Shown: piece after piece, positions 1 to 8,777 of the stretch
Position numbering within the stretch: the stretch's first letter is position 1
Layout of the letters: each line of letters opens with the position of its first letter
DNA from: Miltoncostaeales bacterium
Lineage (GTDB): Bacteria; Actinomycetota; Thermoleophilia; Miltoncostaeales; Miltoncostaeaceae
Assembly (NCBI GenBank): GCA_030833665.1
Contig: JAURGT010000008.1
Location: 1 to 51,853, forward strand
Reading direction: 5' to 3'
Length of the DNA: 51,853 bases
The notes under the pieces: model-generated
Told to the model about the DNA's origin: nothing
Seen by the model: only the letters and a program-made list of their open reading frames with translations
The model's database searches: none
Made by a program: the position numbers and the translations under genes

Positions 1-61
1 GGCAGCAGGATGTGCGGCGCTTCAGCTCGGCGATCTGACCTTACTGGCAAACACGCTTCCC

Positions 62-472
62 TCAAACGGGCTCCGTTGCGCGTCCCGAAAAAAAGGGCAG
101 CCTGCCGAAGCGGTCGCGCTCCGCCACGCGGTACTCGTCCCACCGGGCGAGCAGGTAGAAGGCGCTGGCCACGATGTCGCCGGGCACCACGCCGCCCTCC
201 GCCACGGGCGGGAACAGAAGGGTGAGCCCAGCGGTCCGGTGCACCGCCACGCCGGGGAAGGCCTCCTGCCCCTCGAAGAACTCCTGTGCCTCGGGCTGGG
301 CGGGGATCCACAGGCCCGACGCCGGGGCGCTGGGCGCGTACACCAGGTCGGCGTCCGCGAGGGTGAACTCCGCGGTGCGCCCGAGGCCCTCGGCCAGGGT
401 GCGCAGCACCCACTCGGCCCGCGGGCGGAACTGCTCGCGGCAGCCCTCGATGCGGATGCGCAGCGCGCTCAT
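62..472 (-). CDS. Polysaccharide deacetylase-like protein, DUF7033 N-terminal part only (truncated)
   Basis: The 136 readable residues resemble the DUF7033 region that precedes a NodB-type deacetylase in surface-polysaccharide proteins; the best block is FYLLARWDEYRVAERDRFGR. The family continues for another 200-300 residues with the catalytic domain, but here the frame stops at 62 after a run of seven T on the coding strand (99-105). Either a frameshift or a genuine truncation ended it, and neither other frame restores a clear family match before the window edge. ATG 472 is preceded by AGGTGG; GTG 481 is the alternative. It follows the ATP-grasp gene by 13 bases, so it is the last readable gene of the polysaccharide operon. 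Family assignment is moderate; the deacetylase activity is not encoded in what is visible. Confidence 0.55.
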   Translation of the reverse strand: MSALRIRIEGCREQFRPRAEWVLRTLAEGLGRTAEFTLADADLVYAPSAPASGLWIPAQPEAQEFFEGQEAFPGVAVHRTAGLTLLFPPVAEGGVVPGDIVASAFYLLARWDEYRVAERDRFGRLPFFSGRATEPV

Positions 473-485
473 GCGGCCCACCTGC

Positions 486-1655
486 TCATGAGGCCTTCCT
501 CCTGATGATGCGGCCCACGTGGCCGAGGCCGGGCCCCGGGTCGCTCACCGACAGCACGCCGTCCACCACGGGCGGGCGCAGGCTGCGCGTGGCGGCGCCA
601 CGGCCCCAGCGCCCGCGGCGCACCTCGCTCGCGCTCGCCGGCAGGTGCTTGGCGGACAGCACCCAGCGCATGTCGCTTCGGTGCCCCTCCGGCCACGTGC
701 AGGGGCGCCCGATGGCGTCGAGGTACGCGGCGAGGGGGATGTTCACGCCGGCCTCGGTGGCGAGGGAGATCCATAGCCATGAGCGCGGGTTGACCTCGAT
801 GAGGTAGTCCCGGCCGTCGCGCGGATCGCGCTTGACCTCCACCTGCGAGATGCCGTGGAAGCCCATCTCGTCGAGCAGTGCATGGCAGCGTCGCGCCAGG
901 CCGGGGTCCCACCATGCCTCGGCCGCGCGCGCGGTGCCGAAGCGCGGCGGCCACTGGCGCAGCTTGCGACCGGTGAACGACGCCAGCGGGCGCCCCTCGG
1001 CATCGCGGTACGAGCCCAGCGTCCAGAGCCGGTCGTCGCCCCCGGGGATCACCTCGCACACTTGCGGAAGATGGGCGGCTGAGCGGTCCCACTGCGCGCG
1101 CAGTTCCTCGGCGCCCGCCGCCTCAAGGACCTGCCGACCGAACTCCCGCTTGAAGCCCGCCGGGTCGACGCGGGGCTTGAGGATGACCGGGAAGCGCATG
1201 ACGGGGATGGCCGCGGCCAGGTCTCCCTCGTCCGCGGGCTCCACTGTGAGGGGCACCGGGAATCCGATGCGCCGAGCCGCAGCATGCTGGGCGGACTTGT
1301 CGAGGTAGGGCTCCAGGTGCGACCACGGCGACCACGGCATGTCGAACCACTCGGCCAGGCGCTGTTCGTGCGGACCGATGGCCTCGATGGCCTCGTCGTG
1401 GGTGGGGAACAGCACGCCACGCATTCCAAGTGTGCGACCGAGCACCTCGAGCTCGTCGACGAACGCCGACGGGTCGTCCACGGGGTCGGGGAGCACCACC
1501 TTGCGCGCGTGGCGCGAACGCAGGCCCATGGCCCGGGGGTCGCGGTCGGTGGCCATCACCCGCACGCCCTCGGCGCCGAGGGAGCGGATGATGCCGAGCG
1601 CGTTCGGGCCGGATGCCTGGAGCACCACGGCGACCGCGTCGCCGTGGCCGCTCAT
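486..1655 (-). CDS. ATP-grasp domain enzyme in polysaccharide operon
   Basis: A 389-residue cytoplasmic protein with a pre-ATP-grasp Rossmann-like part at the N terminus (VAVVLQASGPNALGIIRSLG) followed by an ATP-grasp fold. VILKPRVDPAGFK supplies the nucleotide-binding lysine region and EVKRDPRDGRDYLIEVNPR the metal-binding Glu/Asn strand typical of carbamoyl-phosphate-synthase-like ligases. Such enzymes join a carboxylate to an amine or thiol through an acyl phosphate; the substrate cannot be read from sequence. Its ATG overlaps the stop of the upstream glycosyltransferase (ATGA), so the two are translationally coupled, and its place among sugar genes suggests decoration of a glycan or its precursor. 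That last step is inference. Confidence 0.8.
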   Translation of the reverse strand: MSGHGDAVAVVLQASGPNALGIIRSLGAEGVRVMATDRDPRAMGLRSRHARKVVLPDPVDDPSAFVDELEVLGRTLGMRGVLFPTHDEAIEAIGPHEQRLAEWFDMPWSPWSHLEPYLDKSAQHAAARRIGFPVPLTVEPADEGDLAAAIPVMRFPVILKPRVDPAGFKREFGRQVLEAAGAEELRAQWDRSAAHLPQVCEVIPGGDDRLWTLGSYRDAEGRPLASFTGRKLRQWPPRFGTARAAEAWWDPGLARRCHALLDEMGFHGISQVEVKRDPRDGRDYLIEVNPRSWLWISLATEAGVNIPLAAYLDAIGRPCTWPEGHRSDMRWVLSAKHLPASASEVRRGRWGRGAATRSLRPPVVDGVLSVSDPGPGLGHVGRIIRRKAS

Positions 1656-2848
1656 CCGGCGATCACCGCTTCGTAGACATCCTCCATGCGAGCCGCGTTG
1701 GCCGCCCAGGTGTAGTCGGCCTCCGAGCGGCGAAGCGCCTCGGTGCCCATCGCTGCGCGCAGGGGGGCGTCCCCCAGCACGCGCGCCAGCGCGTCTGCCA
1801 GCCCCTCGGCATCGTGCGGGCGCACCAGCAGGCCGGTTGCCGGGTCGTCAACGATCTCCGGAGTGCCATCCACGGCGGTGGCCACCACCGGAAGCCCGCA
1901 GGCCATGGCCTCGCACACCACGGTGGGCAGGCCCTCCGACAGCGAGGGCAGCACGAAGACATCCCCCGTGGACATCACCCAGCCCACCTCGTCGTGCGGC
2001 ACCTTTCCGAGCCACGTGATGCGATCGGCGATTCCCAGCTCGGCGGCGCGCTGTTCGAGCGGCTCGCGCAGCCCGCCGATGCCGGCCATCACGAGCCGCG
2101 GCGCCCCGCCCTCGCGCGCGCTGAGCAGGCCCATGCTCTCGATGAGCGTGTCCACGCCCTTGCGGGGCACGAGCTTGCCCACGTACGACACCACCGGCCC
2201 GTCATCGGGGAGGCCGAAGCGCTGGCGCGCCTCCGCGGCATCGCGCGGAAGGAACACCTCGGCGTCCGCCCCATTGGGAACCACGGTGATGGGCCGCCGG
2301 GGACGGGCGATGGCATCCGCGGCATCACCGATGGCGCGGCTGACCGTGACCACGGCGTCGAGATCCTGGATGGCCTCGGCCACGCGCATGCGCGACTGCC
2401 GGCCGACTGCCGGGATGTCCAGCACGTCCGCCCGGTGGGCGGTCCCCACCGCGGGCACGCCGAGCTCGCGGCCCATGCGCGCCGCGGCCCAGCCGTCGGG
2501 AACCATCATGTGCGCGTGGATGACGTCGAAGGGCCAGTCGCGGTGGATGCGACGCATGGTGCGCCTGATGCCCGCGAGGAACGCGTCGGCGTTGCGGTGC
2601 CCGAGCCGCGCCCCGGGCAGCGTGAGCTTGCGCGGGTAGTGCACCACCACGCCGTCCACGGTGTCCTCGGGCACCACGTCGCGGTATGCCCGCCACCGCC
2701 CGAGGCCGGGGGGCGCCCAGCCCTTGGGCGATACCACGCGCACTTCATGGCCGCGTGCGATGAGCGCCTTCACCTGCTCGTGCACGAAGATGCCGCCGGT
2801 CGGGTTGACCGGGCTGGGGTACATGTGGCTGAGCATGAGGATCCTCAT
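1652..2848 (-). CDS. Glycosyltransferase family 4 (GT-B)
   Basis: About 398 residues. The start MRILMLSHMYPSPVNPTGGI is the canonical GT4 opening, so ATG 2848 was chosen over the longer frame that runs back into the upstream gene. The N-terminal acceptor domain carries DVIHAHMMVPDG, and the C-terminal donor domain carries VPNGADAEVF, VSYVGKLVPRKG and the E-x7-E region SLSEGLPTVVCEAMACGLPV. It should transfer a sugar from a nucleotide donor onto a growing lipid-linked glycan at the inner membrane face; the sugar is unknown. Its start overlaps the stop of the O-antigen-ligase-like gene (ATGA at 2845-2848). Confidence 0.9.
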   Translation of the reverse strand: MRILMLSHMYPSPVNPTGGIFVHEQVKALIARGHEVRVVSPKGWAPPGLGRWRAYRDVVPEDTVDGVVVHYPRKLTLPGARLGHRNADAFLAGIRRTMRRIHRDWPFDVIHAHMMVPDGWAAARMGRELGVPAVGTAHRADVLDIPAVGRQSRMRVAEAIQDLDAVVTVSRAIGDAADAIARPRRPITVVPNGADAEVFLPRDAAEARQRFGLPDDGPVVSYVGKLVPRKGVDTLIESMGLLSAREGGAPRLVMAGIGGLREPLEQRAAELGIADRITWLGKVPHDEVGWVMSTGDVFVLPSLSEGLPTVVCEAMACGLPVVATAVDGTPEIVDDPATGLLVRPHDAEGLADALARVLGDAPLRAAMGTEALRRSEADYTWAANAARMEDVYEAVIAG

Positions 2849-4302
2849 GGGGCCATCCCGTCTGGCCCGGCGCGGCGCGCGAGCACGATGGTGGTGAGGC
2901 AGAGCCCGAAGGTGATCCACATCGGCGCGAAGTGGATGGCCGACGATGGCCCGAGGCTGCCGGTGATGAACCCGAGGAGCGCCAGCGATCCGGCGAGCCC
3001 CATGTAGCGCAGCCATGGGTCATGGGTGCGCCGGGCGATGCGCAGGTTGCCCACCAGCATGTACACGTAGAGCAGGAGGAAGAGCACGAGGCCGATCACG
3101 CCGGTGTCCACCAGCACCTCGAGGGTCCAGTTGTGCAGGTTGGCCACCCCCTCATACCCCTGCTTCTCACGCACGGCCACCTCTGCATTCCCGGCGCCCA
3201 CCCCGGCCCCACCACTCTGCGCGACCAGGTCGGCGCCCGTGCCGAGCAGCGACGTCCGCACCGCCCCGGATCCGGAGCCGCTCTCCACCTGGGCCCGGAG
3301 AGTGCCGAAGTCGAGCTTGGCCACGGCCTGCTCGGGCAGCGGCACGATGCCCGCCCCGAAGAGCGAGGGGATGATCAGCACCAGGGCCACGCCCACCACG
3401 GTGAGTGCCGCGATGAACGCGCGCCGCATGGCGGGCTCGGTGGCCATCACCACGAGCAAGCCGATGAGGATGATGCCGGTCGCGATGAGGTTGGCCTTCG
3501 ACCCGCTGAACAGGATGAGGGCGATCGCCACGACCGCGCCGGCTGCGCCCAGCAGGCGAAGGCGCACATCGCGGGCGATGACCGGCAGCACCACGAGATA
3601 GGGCAGCGTGAGCGCGAGATATGTGGCGAAGTTGTTCTGGTTGCCGAAGAACGACGTGGCCGCGAAGGCGCCTACGCGCTCGGCCAGCGCGCTGGTGGGA
3701 AGCCGCACGCCGGTGGCGATCTCGGCGAACGCCACGAGCACGGCGAGCACGAACGTGATGCCGAGCGCCCCCAGGAACCACACGAGCCGGCGCTTGGTGG
3801 ATGCCGCCACCGGGATGGCCAGCATGAGCCCGGTCATCATGAAGAGGAAGATGGTCCAGCGAATGGCATCCGCGGACGAGATGGCCCAGAGGGTCGTGAC
3901 CAGTGCCCAGCCCACCCAGGCGGCGGCGATGGCCACCGGCCAGCCGAGGCCGTCCGGCACCGGCAGGCCACGGCCCATCACGAGCCACACGCCTATTCCG
4001 ACGATGATCAGCCCCGCGACGAACCGGAAGGCGAAAGCCTCCTGGGCGCCCGGCACCGCAAGGTTGGGCCCGATGATGGCGGCCACCATGGCCACCAGCA
4101 CCGCGATGCGCCCCAGCGCGGGCAGAGACGTGTTGCCGAGCAGCACGGCGGCCACGAGCACCACGGCCAGCACCACCCCGGGAACGGGCGCAAATACGGC
4201 GAGGGCGCCGGCGGCAAGCGCGGCGACGAGCACGAGGATCCCGGCGCGCAGGCCGAGGCCCCCCGAGGCCCCGCTCGGCCGGGTGGCGGAACCAAGCGAC
4301 AT
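2845..4302 (-). CDS. O-antigen ligase / Wzy-like polytopic membrane protein
   Basis: About 485 residues with roughly 12 hydrophobic segments and the Wzy_C/O-antigen-ligase layout: many helices, a large extracytoplasmic loop in the C-terminal half, and a short motif after it (LHNWTLEVLVDTGVIGLVLF), where the H-x-x-x-L-x-x-x-x-x-x-G pattern is typical of the family. Family members polymerise or ligate lipid-linked oligosaccharides on the outer side of the membrane. ATG 4302 was preferred to the upstream TTG/GTG codons because a TACCGT box ends 8 bases before it. Gram-positive-type cells lack LPS, so polymerase or transfer to another carrier is more likely than LPS ligation (inference). Confidence 0.85.
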   Translation of the reverse strand: MSLGSATRPSGASGGLGLRAGILVLVAALAAGALAVFAPVPGVVLAVVLVAAVLLGNTSLPALGRIAVLVAMVAAIIGPNLAVPGAQEAFAFRFVAGLIIVGIGVWLVMGRGLPVPDGLGWPVAIAAAWVGWALVTTLWAISSADAIRWTIFLFMMTGLMLAIPVAASTKRRLVWFLGALGITFVLAVLVAFAEIATGVRLPTSALAERVGAFAATSFFGNQNNFATYLALTLPYLVVLPVIARDVRLRLLGAAGAVVAIALILFSGSKANLIATGIILIGLLVVMATEPAMRRAFIAALTVVGVALVLIIPSLFGAGIVPLPEQAVAKLDFGTLRAQVESGSGSGAVRTSLLGTGADLVAQSGGAGVGAGNAEVAVREKQGYEGVANLHNWTLEVLVDTGVIGLVLFLLLYVYMLVGNLRIARRTHDPWLRYMGLAGSLALLGFITGSLGPSSAIHFAPMWITFGLCLTTIVLARRAGPDGMAP

Positions 4303-4310
4303 CTGGCCCC

Positions 4311-4316
4311 ACGGTA
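4311..4316 (-). promoter_or_regulatory. Putative -10 box TACCGT, leaderless start of the 4302 gene
   Basis: TACCGT read on the minus strand, 8 bases before ATG 4302, matching the TANNNT spacing seen before other operon-leading genes here. No Shine-Dalgarno sequence is needed if transcription starts at the ATG. Confidence 0.4.
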
Positions 4317-4347
4317 GCAACACCCCGCCGTGACCCGCGTCAGGGGG

Positions 4348-5421
4348 TTACCTGCGGGCGGCGGTTGCCAGCACGCCCAGCACGCGATCCGTCTCGACGT
4401 CGAGCGAGTGGACGAGGGCCGCGTCGCGGCACATCATGGGGTCGGGCGGTGCGGAGATCATCCGCGCGAGGCCTGCGGCGATGGCCGCATCGTCGCCCGG
4501 ATCGACGATCACCCCCGCCACGCCGTCGGGCACGACCTCTCTCAGGCCGCCCACCTCGGTGCCGACCACCGGCCTGCCGCTGGCCATGGCCTCGAGCGCT
4601 GCCACGCCGAGGGGCTCCACCAGGCTCACCAGCGCCGCGACATCGCAGGCGGTCATCCAGTCGGTCACCGCGGAGTTGGGCACGAGCCCCGTGCGGATGA
4701 TCACGTCGTCAAGCCCCATGGCCCGTGCCTGCGCGTCGACGGCGCCCGCGAGCGGGCCGGACCCCACGAGCGCCAGGCGGGCATCGGGCACCTGCTCGCG
4801 CAGCATGCCGAACGCGCGCATGAGGCCCAGTGGGTTCTTGCGCTCGCTGAGGCCCCCGACCGCCACCACCAGCGGTGCGTCGGGAGGAAGGCCCAGGCGC
4901 GCGCGTGCCCCGGCGCGGTCGCCCACCGCGAAGCGCCGGGCATCCACCCCCATGCTCGCGATCTCCACCCGCTCGGGGCGCAGCCCCTCGGCATACATGC
5001 GGCCGGCGAGCCACTCGCTCACGGCGATCACCGCCGCCGCCGAATGCGCCGGCGCGCTGCTCAGGCGACGCACCACGCCGTTGGAGAGGTTCACGACGTC
5101 CCCGCCGTGGGCGGTGACCACCCACGGGGTGCGCCCGAGCCCGCCCGCGATTGCCGCGATGAGGCCGGTGGGGAACAGGTAATGCGCCCAGATCACATCC
5201 GCCCGCTGGCTCGCCGCGAGGGCCCTGGCCGTGAGCCCGGCGTACTTGAGCGGCGTGCGCAGCCGACCGGACGATCGCGTGCGGATGACCACGCGATCCA
5301 CCTCCACGCCGCGTTGCTCCATCGCATCGCACATGCGCTCGATGAACGCGCCGTAGTCCGGCGCCCCGGGACCCGGGTACATGTTGGAGAGGCACATGAC
5401 GCGAAGCGGGCGGGCACTCAC
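4348..5421 (-). CDS. Glycosyltransferase family 4 (GT-B), second copy
   Basis: About 357 residues. GTG 5421 was chosen because GGAGGA lies six bases upstream and the protein then begins VSARPLRVMCLSNMYPGPGA, a normal GT4 opening. Motifs include IWAHYLFPTGLIAA, VTAHGGDVVNL, ASMGVDARRF, VVAVGGLSERKN and the E-x7-E-type segment LVEPLGVAALEAMASGRPVV. It is similar in type to the 1652-2848 transferase but not a close duplicate. Function as for other GT4 enzymes: adding a sugar to a lipid-linked acceptor at the cytoplasmic membrane face. It sits 34 bases after the next O-antigen-ligase-like gene and ends 45 bases before the other one. Confidence 0.9.
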   Translation of the reverse strand: MSARPLRVMCLSNMYPGPGAPDYGAFIERMCDAMEQRGVEVDRVVIRTRSSGRLRTPLKYAGLTARALAASQRADVIWAHYLFPTGLIAAIAGGLGRTPWVVTAHGGDVVNLSNGVVRRLSSAPAHSAAAVIAVSEWLAGRMYAEGLRPERVEIASMGVDARRFAVGDRAGARARLGLPPDAPLVVAVGGLSERKNPLGLMRAFGMLREQVPDARLALVGSGPLAGAVDAQARAMGLDDVIIRTGLVPNSAVTDWMTACDVAALVSLVEPLGVAALEAMASGRPVVGTEVGGLREVVPDGVAGVIVDPGDDAAIAAGLARMISAPPDPMMCRDAALVHSLDVETDRVLGVLATAARR

Positions 5422-5455
5422 GGGTGTCCTCCGCCGCGCAAGCGTGCCGGGATGG

Positions 5456-7015
5456 TCATGTCCCTGTCGCCGGGCTCTGGTCAGCCCGGGCCCCGCCCGC
5501 GGTGGCAGCTCGCGCGGCGATGGCGGCCGATGCCACCAGTCCCGCCGCGAGCACCCATGTATACGGATCCTCGAACATCGCCGAGTAGAGGAGGGCGTGC
5601 ACAAAGATGCCCACGAGCGCTGCCAGCATTGTGGCCGAGGGTATGCCGACGTCCTCGTCGCGATCACGCGTGGCGCGGATCCCGATGATCACGGCGATCA
5701 CGCACAGCCACACGAAGAGCGCGAACCCGATTGCCCCCTCCTCGCTCAGGATCGTCACGGGCGCGTTGTGCGAGATGACCACGCGCGTCTTGCGCAGCTC
5801 CTTCTCGGAGAGCAGGCTGGCGTAGTCGGTGGCGAACGACCCCAGGCCTCCACCGGCCACGGGGTGCTCCTGGAAGATGTCCAGGCCCCCGCCCACGAGG
5901 TCGAAGCGACCCTCGCTCACCTTGTCCAGGCGTTCGGTCGATGTGAGCGCCGCCCGCACCTGGCTCGATGAGGCGATCGCGACCGCGCTGCCGGCGACGA
6001 CCATGATCACCGCCACCAGCACGGTGCGACGCCAGCCGAACATGCGCAGCGCCATGATGAGCAGGCCGATCATGAGCATGAGCGCGCTGCTTCGCGAGAA
6101 CGTGACGATGAGGGCGCCCGAGTAGATGGCGGCCACCGCTCCGCAGGCCACGAGGGTGCGCGTGCTGTCGCGCTTCATCCACGCCACGGCGACCGTGATG
6201 AGCAGGGCGAGCGCCAGGTACCGGCCCAGGATATTGGGGTCGTAGAAGATCGAGTTGACGCGGAAGAACCGGCTGTAGACGTTCGACTGCATGAGCCGGT
6301 GGTTCCAGAGGATGTCCCCCGTGGCGTACTGGCCGAGGGCGAGCACCGCCACCGGCACCGCCATGGCCATCGTGGTGACGGCCAGCGTCACCAGCGCCTT
6401 CCCCTGGCGCCAGATCGCCACCACGATGAGGTAGAGCAGCACGAACGGGATCCAGAAGAAGGTGGCCTTCACCGCGCCCTCGGGCACATCGGACGACCAG
6501 ATGAGCGAGATGAGGGTGAAGCCCACGAAGAGCATGAGCGGCAGGTCGAGCATCGAGGACGGCCACGCACGCTCGCGCGTGCCCTGGCGCTCCATCCACC
6601 AGAGGACGGCCAGCCCGAGCACGATCACCGCGTAGAGCGGCAGCAGCAGGTTGGCGCTCTCCCCGCCGAGGGTGATGGGGATGCGCACCGGCAGCGAGAG
6701 GCCAAGCAGCAGGAACCACACCCACGGGCGCTTGGCGACGAGCCAGCCCAGGGCCATGAGCCCGGCGAGCGCCACGAATACGCCGACGATCCCGCCCACG
6801 AGGCCGACGGGGGTGGAGAGGCGGTCGGAGACGCCGTCGGGCATGAGCGTGCCCGCCATCACGACCCATCCGATCATCAGCACGGCGAGCCCCGCGAGGC
6901 GGCGACCCCGGTCGGGCAGCCCCACGGCCGCGGCCAGGGGCGTGGGCGTGAGCATCAGCACCAGGCCGATCGCGGCGATGATGGCCGCGGCGTAGCGGAT
7001 GGCCTCGGTGCTCAT
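5456..7015 (-). CDS. O-antigen ligase / Wzy-like polytopic membrane protein, second copy
   Basis: 519 residues with about 13 hydrophobic segments. The family region is visible from MQSNVYSRFFRVNSIFYDPN through the arginine-containing helix SGALIVTFSRSSALMLMIGL, and after the long loop the motif VVISHNAPVTILSEEGAIGF. This protein and the 2845-4302 protein are distinct members of the same superfamily, separated only by a GT4 gene. That could mean one polymerase and one transferase, or two glycans. The ATG overlaps the stop of the FlgD-Ig-like gene (ATGA, 7012-7015). Confidence 0.85.
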   Translation of the reverse strand: MSTEAIRYAAAIIAAIGLVLMLTPTPLAAAVGLPDRGRRLAGLAVLMIGWVVMAGTLMPDGVSDRLSTPVGLVGGIVGVFVALAGLMALGWLVAKRPWVWFLLLGLSLPVRIPITLGGESANLLLPLYAVIVLGLAVLWWMERQGTRERAWPSSMLDLPLMLFVGFTLISLIWSSDVPEGAVKATFFWIPFVLLYLIVVAIWRQGKALVTLAVTTMAMAVPVAVLALGQYATGDILWNHRLMQSNVYSRFFRVNSIFYDPNILGRYLALALLITVAVAWMKRDSTRTLVACGAVAAIYSGALIVTFSRSSALMLMIGLLIMALRMFGWRRTVLVAVIMVVAGSAVAIASSSQVRAALTSTERLDKVSEGRFDLVGGGLDIFQEHPVAGGGLGSFATDYASLLSEKELRKTRVVISHNAPVTILSEEGAIGFALFVWLCVIAVIIGIRATRDRDEDVGIPSATMLAALVGIFVHALLYSAMFEDPYTWVLAAGLVASAAIAARAATAGGARADQSPATGT

Positions 7016-8004
7016 CCCTGCGCCTTGAAGCCGATGAGGGCCTGGTGGACGTCGTCGGTGGCGGCGAGCAGCCAGAGGCGTGCCGGGGCCACGCCCTCGG
7101 GCAACGTGATGCGGGCGGTCGACGCCGGCCCGGTGACCGTCGCGCCCATCTGATCGCCCAGCACCTGCACGCCGGCGCGGTCACCGGGGGTGCCGAGGCG
7201 CTCCCGCAGGGTGAGAGTCACCTCCGGATCACGCTGCCCCGTGACCACCACGCCCACCTGTCCACCCGCCGCCGGCCGGCCGGGCACTGCCCGGGCCCCC
7301 AGATGCGAAACCCAGCATGTGCGCGCCACCGCGTCGCGGTTGCCCCGGTCGTCCTCGGAGACCACGCGGATCACCTGCAGACCCGGGGGCACCAGCTGCC
7401 CCCCGCGATCACGCCCGTTCCACGTCCAGGTGGTGCTGCCACGCGGCCCGAGCGAGCGGGGCTTCGCCTCGACGCCGGCATTCGGTGCTGAGAAGGTCAC
7501 GTCTGCAGCCTCGCCGGGGGCGCTCACCTCGGTCACGCAGGCCGCGGGCGTGGAGGCGACCGTCACCTCGGGCGACGGCGCGGTGGTGTCCACCACCACC
7601 TTGCGGCTCTTGGAGAACTTCTTCTCGCCGGCGCGCGCGTCGAGGTCGATCGCGTAGGTGCCGTCGGGCACGCGCCGGCCGTCGAGGTCGTTGCCGTCCC
7701 AGCGCACTGCGAGGGTCCTCGTGCGCACGATGTCGCGGCCGTCGGCCAGTCGGGCGACGATCGTGCCCGTCTTCGGGTCCTTGATCGTGATCGAGACATT
7801 GCTGGGCTCGCTGAGGCGGATCGCCACGGTGCCCAGCGCGCGGCCGGTCTCGGTGCCGGGGCTGAAGGCGCGCGTGGCCACGAACCGCGTGACGATCGGC
7901 GGCGGCGTGGTGAACGCGAACGGCAGCACGAACACCGAGAACGCCACGAGCACCAGCGCCACGATGCCCCCCGCGATGATGCCGCGGCGCCCCCGTTCGG
8001 GCAT
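7012..8004 (-). CDS. Membrane-anchored protein with FlgD-Ig-like domain
   Basis: 330 residues. Residues 9-32 form one membrane anchor (IIAGGIVALVLVAFSVFVLP), and the rest is extracytoplasmic and beta-rich. The block VRWDGNDLDGRRVPDGTYAI is the hallmark of FlgD Ig-like folds, which also occur in many non-flagellar secreted proteins. A second, weaker WNGRDRGGQLVPPGLQVIRV suggests two tandem Ig repeats. No catalytic motif is seen. Cys residues around 151 and 221 could form a disulfide. Overlaps on both sides place it in the glycan operon, where it may bind or scaffold the assembly machinery at the surface; this role is inferred from context only. Confidence 0.65.
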   Translation of the reverse strand: MPERGRRGIIAGGIVALVLVAFSVFVLPFAFTTPPPIVTRFVATRAFSPGTETGRALGTVAIRLSEPSNVSITIKDPKTGTIVARLADGRDIVRTRTLAVRWDGNDLDGRRVPDGTYAIDLDARAGEKKFSKSRKVVVDTTAPSPEVTVASTPAACVTEVSAPGEAADVTFSAPNAGVEAKPRSLGPRGSTTWTWNGRDRGGQLVPPGLQVIRVVSEDDRGNRDAVARTCWVSHLGARAVPGRPAAGGQVGVVVTGQRDPEVTLTLRERLGTPGDRAGVQVLGDQMGATVTGPASTARITLPEGVAPARLWLLAATDDVHQALIGFKAQG

Positions 8005-8777
8005 CAGGGCAGCGGCCGGAAGCCCAGGACGATGTAGAAGCCGAACCGCCCGAGCGGGGTCCCTGATGCCCGCCGCTCGAGGTCGCGCACCCGGTCATAG
8101 CGGTACACGCGTCCGATCTGCGATCCAACCTTGCCGCCCGGGCGGAAGAAGATCCCGCGCTTGCTCACGGGCACCATGCCCGCGGCGGCGGCATGCGACT
8201 CCAGGTCGATCCACGTCTGCCAGTTGTCGATGGGGGCGAGGCTCAGGTGGATGCCCGGCACGCCCCGCTCGGCGAGCCACCGCCGTGCACCGGGGAGGCT
8301 GCGCCGGTTCGGGGTGGAGATCACGAGCAGCGCGCCGGGCGCCATCTGCTCGCGCAGCGCGCGCAGGCATCCGCGCGGGTCCTCGAGGTGCTCGAGCACG
8401 TCGGTGAGGCACACGAGGTCGAAGGGACCCTCGGGTGGCTCGTAGGCACTGCCCACCTCGGCCCGCAGCTGGTCACCCGCGCCGATGTCCGCGAGCCGCG
8501 TGTTGGCGATCTCCACGGACTCGGGCGAGAGGTCGATGCCGACGCCGGTGTACCCGCGCCGCGCGAGCTCCTCGAGCAGGAAGCCCCCGCCGCAACCGAC
8601 ATCGAGCACGCGTCCGCCGGGCCCGGGCCCGTGGTGGTCGATGGTGGCGAGCACGCACGACATGCGGCTCTGCAGGTGCCAGTTCTCCTGCTCCACGGCG
8701 CGCAGTCGCGGGGCGATGCGGTCGTAGTACGCGCGGACGTCGTCCAGCTTGTCGTCGCTGCGGCCGTCTCCGGTCAT
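8004..8777 (-). CDS. Class I SAM-dependent methyltransferase
   Basis: 257 residues. ATG 8777 overlaps the stop of the upstream hydrolase gene (ATGA) and gives a normal-length protein. The SAM-binding motif I is VLDVGCGGGFLLEEL at about residues 58-72, followed by the acidic end of strand 2 (GVGIDLSPESVEIAN) and motif IV DLVCLTDVLEHLEDPRG. The overall pattern resembles UbiG/Coq3-type small-molecule methyltransferases, but similar enzymes methylate sugars in O-antigen and capsule clusters. Given its place between glycan genes, O-methylation of a sugar residue is the likeliest role; the acceptor is unknown. Confidence 0.85.
   Translation of the reverse strand: MTGDGRSDDKLDDVRAYYDRIAPRLRAVEQENWHLQSRMSCVLATIDHHGPGPGGRVLDVGCGGGFLLEELARRGYTGVGIDLSPESVEIANTRLADIGAGDQLRAEVGSAYEPPEGPFDLVCLTDVLEHLEDPRGCLRALREQMAPGALLVISTPNRRSLPGARRWLAERGVPGIHLSLAPIDNWQTWIDLESHAAAAGMVPVSKRGIFFRPGGKVGSQIGRVYRYDRVRDLERRASGTPLGRFGFYIVLGFRPLP

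Noticed and set aside
93-116. GGCAG-G-CTGCC dyad followed by seven T on the minus strand, terminator-like
   Set aside because: The loop would be one base, so the stem as drawn cannot fold, and the run lies within the readable deacetylase frame.
2932-4317. 461-codon plus-strand frame opposite the O-antigen-ligase-like gene
   Set aside because: Composition is the His/Glu/Gly pattern of antisense frames at high GC; the opposite frame codes a clear membrane protein.
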